A stretch of DNA of 64,000 nucleotides from Gammaproteobacteria bacterium 45_16_T64 (GCA_002162955.1 MABD01000051.1:30406-94405), one strand, 5' to 3'. Numbered from the stretch's first letter, positions 37,788-47,702 are shown. Translations and numbers: made by a program. Notes: generated by a model not told the origin, from the letters alone.

Positions 37788-38236
37788 GTCAATTTTGTAC
37801 CTTGCTTTTTCAACGAATTGCGAAGTTGCGTAATGCGCCACTCAGGCCAAGCATCATGCTGTGCAATCGCGTCGTGATTATTCTCCCAACTCGCCTTGCT
37901 CCCCATAAACTGGTGATATTCTGGTCCCGATTCCATCTCCGAATCTAAACATCCAAGTGTAATAAAGACATTCTGCTTATCTGCTGAATGTGTCGTCAAT
38001 AAAAATGAACCACACGATGAGCAGAATAATCGAGTCGTCGTTGTATTTTGTTGGTAGCGAGTCAATAACTCTTCACCCTGAATCCAGCTGAATTCGTGTT
38101 TCGGTACACTACCATATGCCCCCATTGCAGACCCGGTTAATCGTCTACATATAGAACAGTGACAATAGCAACAATCAAAGGGGTCATTGATTATACGGTA
38201 TTGAATTGAACAGCATTGACAGTATCCCTTATGCAT
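37784..38236 (-). CDS. GFA family protein (glutathione-dependent formaldehyde-activating-type)
   Basis: 150-residue zinc protein of the GFA superfamily. Expected cysteines are seen: GYCQCCSI near residue 5-10, CYCHCSICRRLTGSA at 23-37 and RLFCSSCGS at about 69-77. Family members bind zinc and act on glutathione-formaldehyde adducts or other thiol conjugates; most, like this one, are untested. It is coupled to the GNAT acetyltransferase gene by an ATGA overlap and probably forms a two-gene operon. Confidence 0.87.
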   Translation of the reverse strand: MHKGYCQCCSIQYRIINDPFDCCYCHCSICRRLTGSAMGAYGSVPKHEFSWIQGEELLTRYQQNTTTTRLFCSSCGSFLLTTHSADKQNVFITLGCLDSEMESGPEYHQFMGSKASWENNHDAIAQHDAWPEWRITQLRNSLKKQGTKLT

Positions 38237-38576
38237 CGCTTGTTTCTCCCTGAATATAATTGAGCTCCAGACTATCCGGTGACAATCGATTTAGCTAGGC
38301 TATCTCATAATTTAACACGCTAAAATTTAACCGACCCTATACATCGATAATCACTAGCGCTCAGTGTACCTACATCTATTTGACTAACCAATTTTTAGTG
38401 TCTAATTTAAACAATACGATGCAATAGCTGTGCTCAATTTTAAGCCTACACCGTTAAAGACCGTGGTTATATCGTTAGATTGATTAGCAATATACGATGA
38501 TTTCTACGATTAACATTCAGGATGACAGCCCAATCAAGCTTTCTTACTAACGTAAATTTAGTGCGAGGTGCGTAAT
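38237..38576. other. Intergenic gap, no feature recognised
   Basis: A 340-base non-coding gap between the GFA gene and the rhodanese gene. It is AT-rich, with no ORF, repeat or hairpin that I can support beyond a GAGG ribosome-binding site just before 38577. Confidence 0.4.
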
Positions 38577-38990
38577 ATGAAATTGCTTCAAAGTGTATTC
38601 AGTATTCTACTTTTGACCTTATCAACGATGCTATTTGCCGCTGATAAGATATCCCCAGAAACCGTTACTGGTGCAACAACAGTGAACGCTAGTGAAGCAA
38701 AAGCGCTGTTTGATCAAGGTGTTCTTTTTGTCGATGTAAGGAAGGATAAGGATTGGAATGCGGGCCGAATTCCAGACGCACTGCACCTCAATGTAAAAAC
38801 GTTATTTAACGCAGAAAACCTACTCAAAGAAATAAAGAAAACTGATCCCGTTGTCGTATATTGTAATGGCCCATCATGTATGCGTAGCTCAAAAGCTGCA
38901 AAAATGACGGTAGAATGGGGCTTTACTAAGGTTAACTACTTTCGCGGGGGGTTACCCGCATGGAAAGCCGCTGGCTACTCGGTAGAATAA
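38577..38990 (+). CDS. Periplasmic rhodanese-like protein
   Basis: 137 residues. A Sec signal peptide (residues 1-21, ending MLFA-AD) precedes a single rhodanese domain with the active-site loop VVVYCNGPSCMRS (Cys96), so it should be a periplasmic sulfurtransferase. I choose the ATG at 38577 after a GAGG site, three codons into a longer GTG frame. The MCP gene follows 43 bases later on the same strand and could be co-transcribed. Confidence 0.85.
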   Translation: MKLLQSVFSILLLTLSTMLFAADKISPETVTGATTVNASEAKALFDQGVLFVDVRKDKDWNAGRIPDALHLNVKTLFNAENLLKEIKKTDPVVVYCNGPSCMRSSKAAKMTVEWGFTKVNYFRGGLPAWKAAGYSVE

Positions 38991-39033
38991 GGGTATCTAT
39001 TGAGAGGGCGCATGCATTTCAAGGAAGATTACC

Positions 39034-40899
39034 ATGACACTCAAGACACGAATAATACTGATGTCTTTAGTGTCCCCTCTCTTAGCCTGCTCAGTTTTGG
39101 GAGGAGCATTTCTTAATGCCAACCTAGCACTGGAGCAACGTTTTCAGGAATCGACTCTCCGAGCTAAATCTACCTTATGGCAAAATATTCTCTCTGGCCA
39201 ATACGAAAAAATGATTACAGCCTCGTCGTCTTTAGTTCGAGACCGTACGTTTAAGAATGCGCTTAAGAATTCCGACAAGACAGTTCTGAATGAGAATGTA
39301 ATCACTTCCTTTCGCCTATTTAATGCATCCAACATCCTTAGCTCGATTCAAATCGTGGATTCTAATAGCTCAGTATTATTTTCAACTCCACACTCATTTT
39401 CGGGTATCACCCGTAAAAACTTACCATCGCTCTCAATGAAGGATGGAAAAGTACGACAGGGTGTTGAAGTGGACGACAACGGTCAGCTTGCTGCATTTGT
39501 GGCCTTCCCAGTACAAAAGCGGGGGAAGATATTAGGCGCTGGTATTTTCGGCCTAAGTCTCGCCATCAGCATTGAAGAACTAAAGATAAACGACCAATCC
39601 GACGTGTTTATTTTCGATCAGAATGGGAAGCTACAGCAAGCTACCGATAAGGCAGGCTTTAAAGGTGTTGAATTTGACCTTCCACCTTTAGGCGATTCAA
39701 CAACACATCAGATATCGATAGAAAACGAGTATTTCTATCTCACGATACAACCCCTTTTTAACCCCAAAGAAAACGCTGTCGGATATCTAGTCACTGCGAG
39801 TAATAACACGCAAAATTATTTATCCCAGCGAACAAGTAACCTTTGGGCATTTGTTATTTTTCTTGGCATGTATCTAGCGATATTCCTCTTTAGCCGCATG
39901 TTCTTAATTCGCGCTTTTGCACCTCTTGACGTTGCTATCACTGTTTTGGGCGATATTGCCAAAGGCGACCTTACTGCAACAATACGCGGTGATCGGCATG
40001 GGGAAACAGGTAAGCTGCTCACCTCAATGGAGGTCATGCTCCAAAATCTATCCCAGATGGTGACCTATATTTCCAGGTCCAGCGGGGTTTTGTCGAACTC
40101 ATCTCACAATTTGACCGATATCACCGAAAAAACCAACAAAGATATTCTTGAACAACGTAATAGTACCCATCAAATATCAGAGGCCATAAAAAAAATGTCT
40201 ATTTCTGTAGGAGAGATAGAAGAAAACGCATTAAAAACAAAGGTCGATGCCGATAACGTATCTAAAGAAACCGTTACGGGTGTTGGATTGGTCAATAGAA
40301 GTAAACAGGCGACGGAAGAATTGGCAGATGAGGTCAATGTAGCCAGCATGGAGATTTCAAAATTAGTTGAAAGCTCAGAAGAGATCAGTTCAGTATTACA
40401 TAGCATAAAGGGCATTGCAGACCAGACCAATTTACTCGCGTTAAATGCAGCAATTGAAGCTGCTAGAGCAGGTGAGCAAGGTCGCGGATTTGCAGTCGTC
40501 GCAGACGAAGTTCGTAATCTTGCCGTTAGAACCCAGCAATCCACTGATGAAATACAAGTCATGCTGACCAAACTCACGTCAGGTACAGATGCCGTTGTGG
40601 CAGTGATGAAAAGTGGATCAGAGCATGCATCAAAGAACGTACACTTAATTGGCCAAGCGAGTGATTCATTAAGTAAAATTGCAGACTCGATTCATCAAAT
40701 TAGGGAAAGCAATACCGATACGGCAAGCGCAGCGTCCGAGCAATCTCTAGTCGCTAATAATATATCGGGGAGTGTCATACATGTTCAAGACGTAGCGGAT
40801 AGGGTTTCTGATAATGCAAACGAAATAGTCGTCGCCAGTGAGGCGTTAGAAAAAGTTGCAGAGCAATTGCAAGAATCAGTATGTAAGTTTCGTATATAA
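39034..40899 (+). CDS. Methyl-accepting chemotaxis protein
   Basis: 621 residues. Transmembrane helices at about 8-28 and 270-292 bracket a large periplasmic sensor of about 240 residues, followed by a HAMP domain and a signalling domain. The signalling hairpin tip is visible as [19 protein letters not shown] then [16 protein letters not shown]. No aromatic-specific ligand motif is apparent. It should relay an external signal to CheA. It follows the rhodanese gene closely, a pairing that may connect sulfur chemistry to taxis, which is speculation. Confidence 0.92.
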   Translation: MTLKTRIILMSLVSPLLACSVLGGAFLNANLALEQRFQESTLRAKSTLWQNILSGQYEKMITASSSLVRDRTFKNALKNSDKTVLNENVITSFRLFNASNILSSIQIVDSNSSVLFSTPHSFSGITRKNLPSLSMKDGKVRQGVEVDDNGQLAAFVAFPVQKRGKILGAGIFGLSLAISIEELKINDQSDVFIFDQNGKLQQATDKAGFKGVEFDLPPLGDSTTHQISIENEYFYLTIQPLFNPKENAVGYLVTASNNTQNYLSQRTSNLWAFVIFLGMYLAIFLFSRMFLIRAFAPLDVAITVLGDIAKGDLTATIRGDRHGETGKLLTSMEVMLQNLSQMVTYISRSSGVLSNSSHNLTDITEKTNKDILEQRNSTHQISEAIKKMSISVGEIEENALKTKVDADNVSKETVTGVGLVNRSKQATEELADEVNVASMEISKLVESSEEISSVLHSIKGIADQTNLLALNAAIEAARAGEQGRGFAVVADEVRNLAVRTQQSTDEIQVMLTKLTSGTDAVVAVMKSGSEHASKNVHLIGQASDSLSKIADSIHQIRESNTDTASAASEQSLVANNISGSVIHVQDVADRVSDNANEIVVASEALEKVAEQLQESVCKFRI

Positions 40900-41067
40900 C
40901 CCCAAGTAAACACTCCCTCCCCCCCATCACTGCTTCAAATACACTTTTGATCAATGATGTATGTGAATAGTACACAATTTTCCCGGTATTTTTATCCTGA
41001 TCCCCCCCCCCTAATTCATCTATTCTTACTCCATTGAACATTAACCACAAATCAAAGGAGCTCCACC

Positions 41068-41616
41068 GTGGCCAAATATATATACCTACCCGTACCATCC
41101 GCTGAAATGGTCGAAATGGCAGAAGACATGGCAAGTGCCATTAGCATACCAAAGACCAACATTATGGCTAACAAGGTCGAAAAAGGGGTCGGTAAAGCGA
41201 TGTATCGCTGGATTAACAAATGCCTCTCTGACATGAAAAGCACGGATACTGTCTATATATTACTGCACGGTAATGGAAGGGCTGATGGAAAACAGGTAGG
41301 TGCACAACGTAACGATACCTTTGGCGACGGAAAGACTTGGAAGACCTACACTCCCACACAGCTTGCCTCCACACTTGGCAAAGAAGGGTTACCAACCTCA
41401 TTTGTCGACCTACACCTATGTGCCTGCGGTAGTGGTTATGATGGTGACAAATTACGCCCGTGGGCTAAGCGCTTAAAGGATCAAATGTCGACCTATAGCA
41501 ATATAAAAGTCACAGGTTACCTTGGATGGTTCTCAATCACGGGGACCACCATCCGAATCAAAGACCCGGTTAACGCGTCTTTCCATTCTCTAGAAGAAAA
41601 AGCAGTTACGTTTTAA
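41068..41616 (+). CDS. Small protein with clan-CD peptidase-like His/Cys motifs
   Basis: 182 residues with no recognised family. A hydrophobic strand is followed by HGN (VYILLHGNG, His67), and a second strand ends in Cys (VDLHLCACGSG, Cys118/Cys120). This order, His-Gly after one strand and Cys after the next, is that of caspase-like clan CD cysteine peptidases. There is no signal peptide. The start is GTG at 41068 with AAAGGAG eight bases upstream. It is flanked by an MCP and a VOC protein on the other strand and has its own terminator. Protease function is an inference from motif order only. Confidence 0.7.
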   Translation: MAKYIYLPVPSAEMVEMAEDMASAISIPKTNIMANKVEKGVGKAMYRWINKCLSDMKSTDTVYILLHGNGRADGKQVGAQRNDTFGDGKTWKTYTPTQLASTLGKEGLPTSFVDLHLCACGSGYDGDKLRPWAKRLKDQMSTYSNIKVTGYLGWFSITGTTIRIKDPVNASFHSLEEKAVTF

Positions 41617-41623
41617 AATATAC

Positions 41624-41654
41624 GAGGCTGCGTTTATATCTTACGCGCAGCCTC
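41624..41654 (+). terminator. Terminator hairpin after the clan-CD-like gene
   Basis: GAGGCTGCG (41624-41632) and CGCAGCCTC (41646-41654) form a perfect 9-bp stem eight bases after the stop codon. The T-run is weak (TACTCTCTTCTT), so efficiency is uncertain. The structure may also serve the convergent VOC gene. Confidence 0.65.
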
Positions 41655-41679
41655 TACTCTCTTCTTAGTTGTCAGCGGT

Positions 41680-42060
41680 TCACGATATTTTATGTAGGGC
41701 ACAAATCTTATTGCCCGCAGGATCACGTAAATACGCTAAATAAAGTTTGCCAAGAGCCCCTTCACGTACACCAGGGACCTCTTCACAAGTTGTACCACCA
41801 TTGGCAAGGCCCGCCGCGTGCCATGCATCGGCTGTTGCGATATCTCTCGCTGAAAAGCCTATGGTGCTGCCATTTCCATTACTTGCAGGCTCACCGTCAA
41901 TAGGTTTAGACACTGCGAATATTCCACTCTTAGTGAAATAGAAACATCGACCTTTTTCATCGATGACTCCCGGCTCATACCCCATTGCACCTAGAACCGC
42001 GTCATAAAAAACCTTCGATTCTTCAATGTCATTTGCACCCACCATAATATGACTGAACAT
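41680..42060 (-). CDS. VOC family protein (glyoxalase/bleomycin-resistance fold)
   Basis: 126 residues from the ATG at 42060, which follows an AGGGAAG site. It opens FSHIMVGANDIEESKVFYDAVL, split here before residue 20, and has a single VOC unit of paired beta-alpha modules, ending YLRDPAGNKICALHK with the typical metal-site region. The family includes glyoxalase and dioxygenase types; function here unknown. Its end is convergent with the clan-CD-like gene and lies beyond the hairpin at 41646. Confidence 0.83.
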   Translation of the reverse strand: MFSHIMVGANDIEESKVFYDAVLGAMGYEPGVIDEKGRCFYFTKSGIFAVSKPIDGEPASNGNGSTIGFSARDIATADAWHAAGLANGGTTCEEVPGVREGALGKLYLAYLRDPAGNKICALHKIS

Positions 42061-42154
42061 GTTACTTCCCTCTCTCATTCAATTAGCAGTAACGCAATGT
42101 AACAATGGCTACCCTTGTATGCAAGGACGCTAGCCCTTACTAGCGAACAATCAC

Positions 42155-43066
42155 TCAGTTCATCACACTTTTAAGGAACGCATCAATATCGTTGTATACA
42201 CGATAATCTTCACGTATCAATCGAGAGAGTACGCCAACTATTTTTCCGTGATCGATGTGACTATACGATTTTGTGATAACCGTACCGCCTAGATCAGTAA
42301 TCCTAGCGGCCAAATTAGCCATATTGCGCGGTTTCACTGTGCTATCCAACTCACCATATAACAACAACGATGGTGGCTCACTGCCATCGACAAAGGCGAT
42401 AGGCTGTCCGTCAATGTACTTTTCCTTCGGACCAAACACGGCTCTTTGATAATCCTTCGTCAACGGTAAAAAATCATAGGGGCCAGCAAACCCAATAAAA
42501 GCTCTTACACCGCTGCGGGTATCTTTTCGTAAATACTCTTCATTAAAAAACAGCATCGCAGCCAAGTGTGCGCCAGCAGAATGGCCTGCTAACACTAGCG
42601 AATCCGAAGCTCCACCATATTGATAAATATTATCCTTCACCCACTCTACCACCGCACGGGTATCATCAATAATTTGCGGAAAAAATACATCAGGATACAA
42701 GCGGTAATCTGCAAGTACTGTGACATACCCCAAGGCGGTAAACGCCTCAGCGACAAATTCATAAGAATTTTTATCAAACGTTTCACAGCCACCCCAGCAC
42801 CCACCATAGAAGAATACTACGACGGGTAAGCCCTCCCCTCGTGATGGTGTTGCGAGGCTTTCTGGGTAATATACATCCAGGTATTGAGCCTCTAGAGGGC
42901 CATAGTTAATCCCTCGAACGGCACTGTAATCACCGAGTTTTGCAGCTCCATTGATAACGGCCAGCTTCATTGTTGTGGTAGAACAGCCGCTCAATAAAAC
43001 AGCACACACCAACAACTTGATAGCTCGAATTGCAGGCAAATGGCAAAAATATATTGTGCTTCTCAA
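42155..43066 (-). CDS. Alpha/beta hydrolase lipoprotein (esterase-like)
   Basis: 303 residues. A lipobox (LLSGC, Cys28) anchors it in the envelope. The hydrolase body has the oxyanion loop FFYGGCWGG (about 86-94), the nucleophile elbow GHSAG with Ser163, a candidate acid in LLLYGELDSTV, and a C-terminal histidine (SHIDHGKI). It resembles carboxylesterases of the HSL/BD-FAE type. Upstream ATG at 43066. It stands alone on the minus strand, divergent from the DprE1-like gene. Confidence 0.86.
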   Translation of the reverse strand: MRSTIYFCHLPAIRAIKLLVCAVLLSGCSTTTMKLAVINGAAKLGDYSAVRGINYGPLEAQYLDVYYPESLATPSRGEGLPVVVFFYGGCWGGCETFDKNSYEFVAEAFTALGYVTVLADYRLYPDVFFPQIIDDTRAVVEWVKDNIYQYGGASDSLVLAGHSAGAHLAAMLFFNEEYLRKDTRSGVRAFIGFAGPYDFLPLTKDYQRAVFGPKEKYIDGQPIAFVDGSEPPSLLLYGELDSTVKPRNMANLAARITDLGGTVITKSYSHIDHGKIVGVLSRLIREDYRVYNDIDAFLKSVMN

Positions 43067-43153
43067 CAGATTATTCCCTCACAATAAACGAACACTACGT
43101 TATGCTAGGATGCTACCATAAAAGCCCACAGAGAAAATCGACAAAGGATGAGT

Positions 43154-44455
43154 ATGAAATTATCCGCATGGGGTAATTATCCCGTCATAGAAGGCCAGAT
43201 CAACTACCCCAGCTCTTACGCAGAAATTTCACAACGCCTCGCAGACGGCTTTAAAGGAATTTCCCAGGGTATGGCCAGATCCTACGGTGATTCAGCCTTA
43301 GCTGCGTCAGTGCTTTCAACCAATCGCCTAGACCACTTTATTAATTTTGACGAAGAAACCGGGGTGCTGCATTGCCAGTCGGGCATCACTCTAGACAAGA
43401 TTCTCCTGGTCTTTATTCCCAAGGGGTGGATGCTCCCTGTGGTACCTGGCACCAAAATGATTAGCGTTGGCGGAGCCATTGCCAGTGACGTTCACGGCAA
43501 AAACCACCACTGTAAGGGTACCTTTAGTCAATACGTCACCGAGATCACCATTATTCTCGCCAGTGGCGAAATCACCACCTGCTCCCCCACCGATAAGGAA
43601 GACCTCTTCAAGGCTACCTGTGGAGGTATGGGCCTTACAGGCATCGTCTGCGACGTCAAAATCCAGCTTCAAAAAGCCACTTCAGCGTACTTCCAGCTTA
43701 CTAAGTTCAAAAGCCAGAACCTTGAAGAAACATTTTCGCTCATCGAAGAGAACATCGACATCCCCTATTCCGCCGCTTGGTTAGATAGCTTAGCGAGTGG
43801 ACCAGGGTTTGGTCGTGCCGTCGTCGAAGTGAGTCAGCCCCTAGACGATGGCGATCTAAGTCCACATACTCCGCCCCCCCTAAGTCTGCCTATTAACTTG
43901 CCTAGCCTGTCTATGAACAAGTACACCATGCAGATGTTATGCTTTTTGTACTACCAATTAGCCAATCCCTCTCTAGAGAAAACCCAACGAGCCCATTACA
44001 GCAGCATTTTTAACGTCTTGGATGCGATTCAACATTGGAACCGAGCGTATGGAAAACAAGGATTCGTTCAGTACCAATTTGTATTGCCCAAAGAGGCCGG
44101 TATCGAAGGCTTTGGCAAAGTACTTAAAGCAATTTCCGACAGCGGAAAAGCATCCTTTGTTAGCGTATTAAAGCTTTGTGGTGCGAGCAATGAAAACTAT
44201 TTGTCCTTCCCAACCGAAGGCTATTCTTTAGCCCTCGATTTTCAAATGGAGCCTAGTGTCTTTGCGTTCCTTGATCGTTTGGACGATATCGTGATGGATT
44301 ATAACGGCCGGGTCTACCTCACCAAAGATGCGCGTTTGTCTGAAGGCAACTTTAAACGCATGTACCCTGAGTGGGAAACGTTTGCTGAAATACGGGAAAA
44401 ATACGGTGCAACGGGTGTCTTTGAATCGTCTCAATCGCTGCGTATAAGGTTGTGA
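43154..44455 (+). CDS. FAD-binding oxidoreductase (DprE1-like)
   Basis: 433 residues, FAD_binding_4 family. The covalent-or-noncovalent flavin-binding segment VGGAIASDVHGKNHHCKGTF (split here) and preceding GMARSYGDSA match DprE1, the decaprenyl-phosphoryl-ribose 2-epimerase oxidase. Its C-terminus (FKRMYPEWETFAEIREKYG) also fits. In non-mycobacteria such proteins oxidise unknown substrates. The ATG at 43154 follows AAAGG by seven bases and is preferred to the ATG at 43148. Not linked to a reductase partner here. Confidence 0.85.
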   Translation: MKLSAWGNYPVIEGQINYPSSYAEISQRLADGFKGISQGMARSYGDSALAASVLSTNRLDHFINFDEETGVLHCQSGITLDKILLVFIPKGWMLPVVPGTKMISVGGAIASDVHGKNHHCKGTFSQYVTEITIILASGEITTCSPTDKEDLFKATCGGMGLTGIVCDVKIQLQKATSAYFQLTKFKSQNLEETFSLIEENIDIPYSAAWLDSLASGPGFGRAVVEVSQPLDDGDLSPHTPPPLSLPINLPSLSMNKYTMQMLCFLYYQLANPSLEKTQRAHYSSIFNVLDAIQHWNRAYGKQGFVQYQFVLPKEAGIEGFGKVLKAISDSGKASFVSVLKLCGASNENYLSFPTEGYSLALDFQMEPSVFAFLDRLDDIVMDYNGRVYLTKDARLSEGNFKRMYPEWETFAEIREKYGATGVFESSQSLRIRL

Positions 44456-44620
44456 GGGTATTCTGATTGGGTGGTAGATTACCGTCCGGATATGATGATT
44501 TCCGTAGATCTATCCGTCTAATTTGGTATATTTACACCCTAAATCAGCGAATTTTTTGCCCATAACCTAAAATTCACCCCCTAGTGGATGCTTCAATACG
44601 CCACAATAATGAGACAATAA

Positions 44621-45040
44621 ATGAAGTATTTCATCTTATTAATTACACTATTGCTTGCTAGTTGCACAACCATGCTAGTAAATCCCGTAGATACATCTCA
44701 CAAAATCAACCATATTTGCATAGAAAGAAACCCAAACGTTACAGTCGACGACTTTCTTTCCATAATAGAGGCATTAATAAACGAGCATTCAATCACCACA
44801 TCAATATACGACTCAAAAATCCCCAATGACTGCGAATTTTATCTGACTTATGATGCTGCCGAGGCATGGGATTTCATTTTCTTTTTAGTCAGTGCCAAAC
44901 TATGGCTATACAATCACGAAACACAGATTGGCTTTGCTCAATATCGATTAAAAAATGGAGGAGGCCTAGACTTAAACAAATGGACTAGTGTTGAAGGTAA
45001 AATTAGAAAACTTGTAGATCAATTATTAGTTCATCATTAG
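44621..45040 (+). CDS. Sbal_3080-family lipoprotein
   Basis: 139-residue small lipoprotein with lipobox LLASC (Cys15). The pattern CIERNPNVTVDDFLSII and CEFYLTYDAAEAWDF is that of the Sbal_3080 family, whose function is unknown. The C-terminal segment (GGGLDLNKWTSVEGKIRKLVDQLL) is also conserved. It is on the same strand as, and 82 bases upstream of, another lipoprotein gene. Confidence 0.78.
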   Translation: MKYFILLITLLLASCTTMLVNPVDTSHKINHICIERNPNVTVDDFLSIIEALINEHSITTSIYDSKIPNDCEFYLTYDAAEAWDFIFFLVSAKLWLYNHETQIGFAQYRLKNGGGLDLNKWTSVEGKIRKLVDQLLVHH

Positions 45041-45122
45041 ATTACCGATAGAGTAAACTCAAACAATATCCACAAATTTAGTCTCAGGGGTGTTTATACT
45101 GCTGTGATTCCAGGAAGTAAAA

Positions 45123-45920
45123 ATGAAATACTTAAGTTCGATTTTCCTTTTTGGTCTTCTTACAATATCCGGTTGCACACCGATGATGACTGCTCCGGGC
45201 GGTGGAAAAGAAACAAGAATTCTTGTGCTGTCTCTATCAAAAGATCAATTCGAAGTTGTACATGTTGAGGAAGGTGGGACACTTAATTTTCATGATAAAA
45301 CCTACGCAACATTAGGCCCTGGCTGGACGCTTTCTGAATTATTTGACGCGTATACACGAAACTCGTTATCTAAATACACATTCATATCGGGATTGAATGC
45401 ACACAAACCAAAGAAGCGAGTGCGTCACAATTCAGATGAGGTTATCGCGTACTTAAAGGAGATATCAAAGCAATATCACGTTGACTATGTTTTTCTGCTA
45501 ATTACAAATTATCCTCTAGAGTATTATGGGAGTATATCCTCGGTTGCTACTGAAGCTGACTATGGGTACGAGAGCAAGGTATATCGGCACTGGACTCAGG
45601 GAGACCTCCCCGATGCGGCTATATACCTCTCCGGAACTGTAAAATTGTACAATGTGAGTGAATTAGGCCTAGATTCTCGTCCAATATATTGTTCGGACAG
45701 ATATATGGAACACCCAATTGACCCCGTAGGTCTATTGGAAGTGAATCGCGGTAGAATTAATGTAAAAAAAATAACATCACACTTTAAGGAAACTGTTTTT
45801 CAGACCGCAGAAAAATCCTATGAAAACTATTTTCAGAAAGCATTGGAGCATTGTAAATTAGTACCATCCTCAGAGCCTGAACTCCCGATAAAAAAGAGCC
45901 AAAATCAATTTGATCTATAA
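45123..45920 (+). CDS. Lipoprotein of unknown family
   Basis: 265 residues with a lipobox (TISGC, Cys18) and a short Gly-rich segment after it. The middle is a mixed alpha/beta domain (HVDYVFLLITNYPLEYYG, AAIYLSGTVKLYN). No family was recognised. Homologous to nothing I can name in the neighbourhood, it sits between the Sbal_3080-type lipoprotein and the catalase-like lipoprotein, and the three may form a lipoprotein-rich island. Confidence 0.68.
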   Translation: MKYLSSIFLFGLLTISGCTPMMTAPGGGKETRILVLSLSKDQFEVVHVEEGGTLNFHDKTYATLGPGWTLSELFDAYTRNSLSKYTFISGLNAHKPKKRVRHNSDEVIAYLKEISKQYHVDYVFLLITNYPLEYYGSISSVATEADYGYESKVYRHWTQGDLPDAAIYLSGTVKLYNVSELGLDSRPIYCSDRYMEHPIDPVGLLEVNRGRINVKKITSHFKETVFQTAEKSYENYFQKALEHCKLVPSSEPELPIKKSQNQFDL

Positions 45921-46402
45921 GCTATTAAGCGTCCATGCTAAAGGGAGGAGTCGCCCTCTATTTAGCGCTGGCCTTGATGCTGCACCCCACCCCATCAAAC
46001 CTGCTTTACCACCATACACTTTGGTTTTAACCACCGATATTGGCCCCATATAACCATTAATTTGACACAATCTAACATTTTATCAGCAAGCCTTCTATTG
46101 AGGTAAGAGTAAGCGTTCCATCACTATTACATTCAGGATCTTGAAGGACATTCCGTATTTCTCTGCTAGCAGTACCACGATTGGGTAATCTCTCATCTCA
46201 AGCTAACCCCCGGCTAGATAATCACGACGTTTATAACAAATAATAATAAAACCAACTATTTTTTCTCCCCGCCGAATCCTTTTCGCTTTTGCCTACCTCT
46301 TATTGGAAGAGTATCTGGAAATGCTATGTCCAGAACACTAAGCCCTTACCATCCTCATAAAAATAAAAATGCAGAAAATAAAATTCATATGGAAATTACA
46401 CA
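45921..46402. other. Intergenic gap containing a decayed duplicate of the esterase 5' region
   Basis: A 482-base gap. Bases 46033-46079 match 47751-47797 at 42 of 47 positions, and 46082-46103 match 47957-47978 at 20 of 22. The second match lies inside the HSL-esterase coding region, so the gap seems to hold a shortened remnant of a duplicate upstream region and gene start. Otherwise nothing coding is seen. Confidence 0.6.
46033..46103 (+). repeat. Degenerate direct repeat of esterase upstream region (copy 1)
   Basis: Two segments, 46033-46079 and 46082-46103, match 47751-47797 and 47957-47978 in the same order. The copy lacks about 157 bases present between the segments in the other copy. 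This points to an old tandem duplication followed by deletion. Confidence 0.6.
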
Positions 46403-47683
46403 ATGAAACTATATCCACTCGCTTCAATTGCTATTGTACTCGGAGTTTTCGTCACCGGTTGCAGCTTAGAAGAATGTACCGAGGCCATCACAACTCTCGC
46501 AAACTGCGAAGCAACAAGTGACCCCACTGTTTGCGATCTCCAATCGGAAGCGGTCAACACAGCTTTTTCCTTACAATGCACAATGGATAAAGAAAAATCT
46601 GATATCTTTAGTACTCAACCAGAGGACGCTTCTTGTTCTTGGGATTGGCAGTGCAACTATGATTCTGGTTTTCTTTGTTTGAGCGGAACTTGTAGCCACC
46701 TTCCAATTGACGACCGGTGTGACCTTCCCAGCGAGGAATACAACTCGCTCAGTGGACGTCAAAAACAAGCTGCGCTTATGGCATTACATGTAGATTCAGA
46801 ACCCACCGCTGTTAATGATTTCAATGGGGCACTACTGGCTTTGCACCGGGTGGCTGATTTCGTTATTCCGAAGTTTGGTGCAGAAAAGATCACAGACTCA
46901 ATGACCCAAACCTGTGATGTTTTACCTGAGCCCAGCATCAAGCAAGTTCATGCTTTAGGCTCTCTGGCCAGTGCAGATTGGATAATTGAAGACTCACAAT
47001 ACAGCGGGCTCTTTGAGCAAGGCAGCATACCCGCACTGATTCGTTTTTCTATTGCCAACCCTGTGCTTGGTGTCAGTTTACCCAGTTTCATACCCAATCT
47101 TGAATTCATCCCTGGTATCAGCATTAAACTATTAGTGGACGGTCGTGAATCGGGGAATATTGTTGCAATGGACTCACTCGCTGGACAAGGATCGGATCGT
47201 AACTTTTTTCTCAATCCCTTCTACAATGACTTTTCCCATAACGCGCCAACAAGTGAGTTCCCTGCATCCAAAGCGCGCTACGCAAATAATGTTATCAATC
47301 ATGAAGTCATGAAAACCGTGGGCATCCGATTTCAAGAAACGCTACATTTGATCGGCGATGACAGCACCACACCTTTCCACCGCCCCGTTCACTCATTGGC
47401 TGAATATAGAGGGGACGGGTCTGCCGTTGTGGACCCAAATAGCCCGGATTATTTAGTGTTTCGTGCCACCGCTGACATTAACGATAATTCTACTGTCGTC
47501 GATTCTACAACGGAGATTGATTTTCGAGAGAAGCTAAGTGCTATCCAGAATGGTACACCTATTTTCGATATTTTCGCCGTTGAGGACGGGATTGAAAATA
47601 AGATTGGCTATATCAAAATAACAAGTGTTCCCACCCCTTCTCTATGGGCGGACAGACAGTTCTTTGTACAGCACACCCGTTAA
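46403..47683 (+). CDS. Catalase-fold lipoprotein with cysteine-rich N-terminus
   Basis: 426 residues. A lipobox (VTGC, Cys20) is followed by a Cys-rich segment (11 Cys between 20 and 171, for example CNYDSGFLC and CSHLPIDDRC), probably disulfide bonded in the periplasm. From about 175 the sequence resembles the small catalase-related family: KQVHALGS gives a candidate distal heme His183, followed by IRFSIANPVLG, PGISIKLLVDG and IVAMDSLAGQG. The classical proximal Tyr motif is not evident, so heme binding is uncertain. The signal and N-terminal region make this an unusual catalase-like lipoprotein. A terminator follows. Confidence 0.75.
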   Translation: MKLYPLASIAIVLGVFVTGCSLEECTEAITTLANCEATSDPTVCDLQSEAVNTAFSLQCTMDKEKSDIFSTQPEDASCSWDWQCNYDSGFLCLSGTCSHLPIDDRCDLPSEEYNSLSGRQKQAALMALHVDSEPTAVNDFNGALLALHRVADFVIPKFGAEKITDSMTQTCDVLPEPSIKQVHALGSLASADWIIEDSQYSGLFEQGSIPALIRFSIANPVLGVSLPSFIPNLEFIPGISIKLLVDGRESGNIVAMDSLAGQGSDRNFFLNPFYNDFSHNAPTSEFPASKARYANNVINHEVMKTVGIRFQETLHLIGDDSTTPFHRPVHSLAEYRGDGSAVVDPNSPDYLVFRATADINDNSTVVDSTTEIDFREKLSAIQNGTPIFDIFAVEDGIENKIGYIKITSVPTPSLWADRQFFVQHTR

Positions 47684-47702
47684 GGTATTTCGACAGATCA
47701 TT

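Noticed and set aside
40170..40577. Minus-strand ORF of 135 residues
   Set aside because: Antisense to the MCP signalling domain; shadow frame.
43154..44455. DprE1 symbol for the flavoenzyme
   Set aside because: The partner DprE2 and arabinan genes are absent, so only a family-level name is justified.
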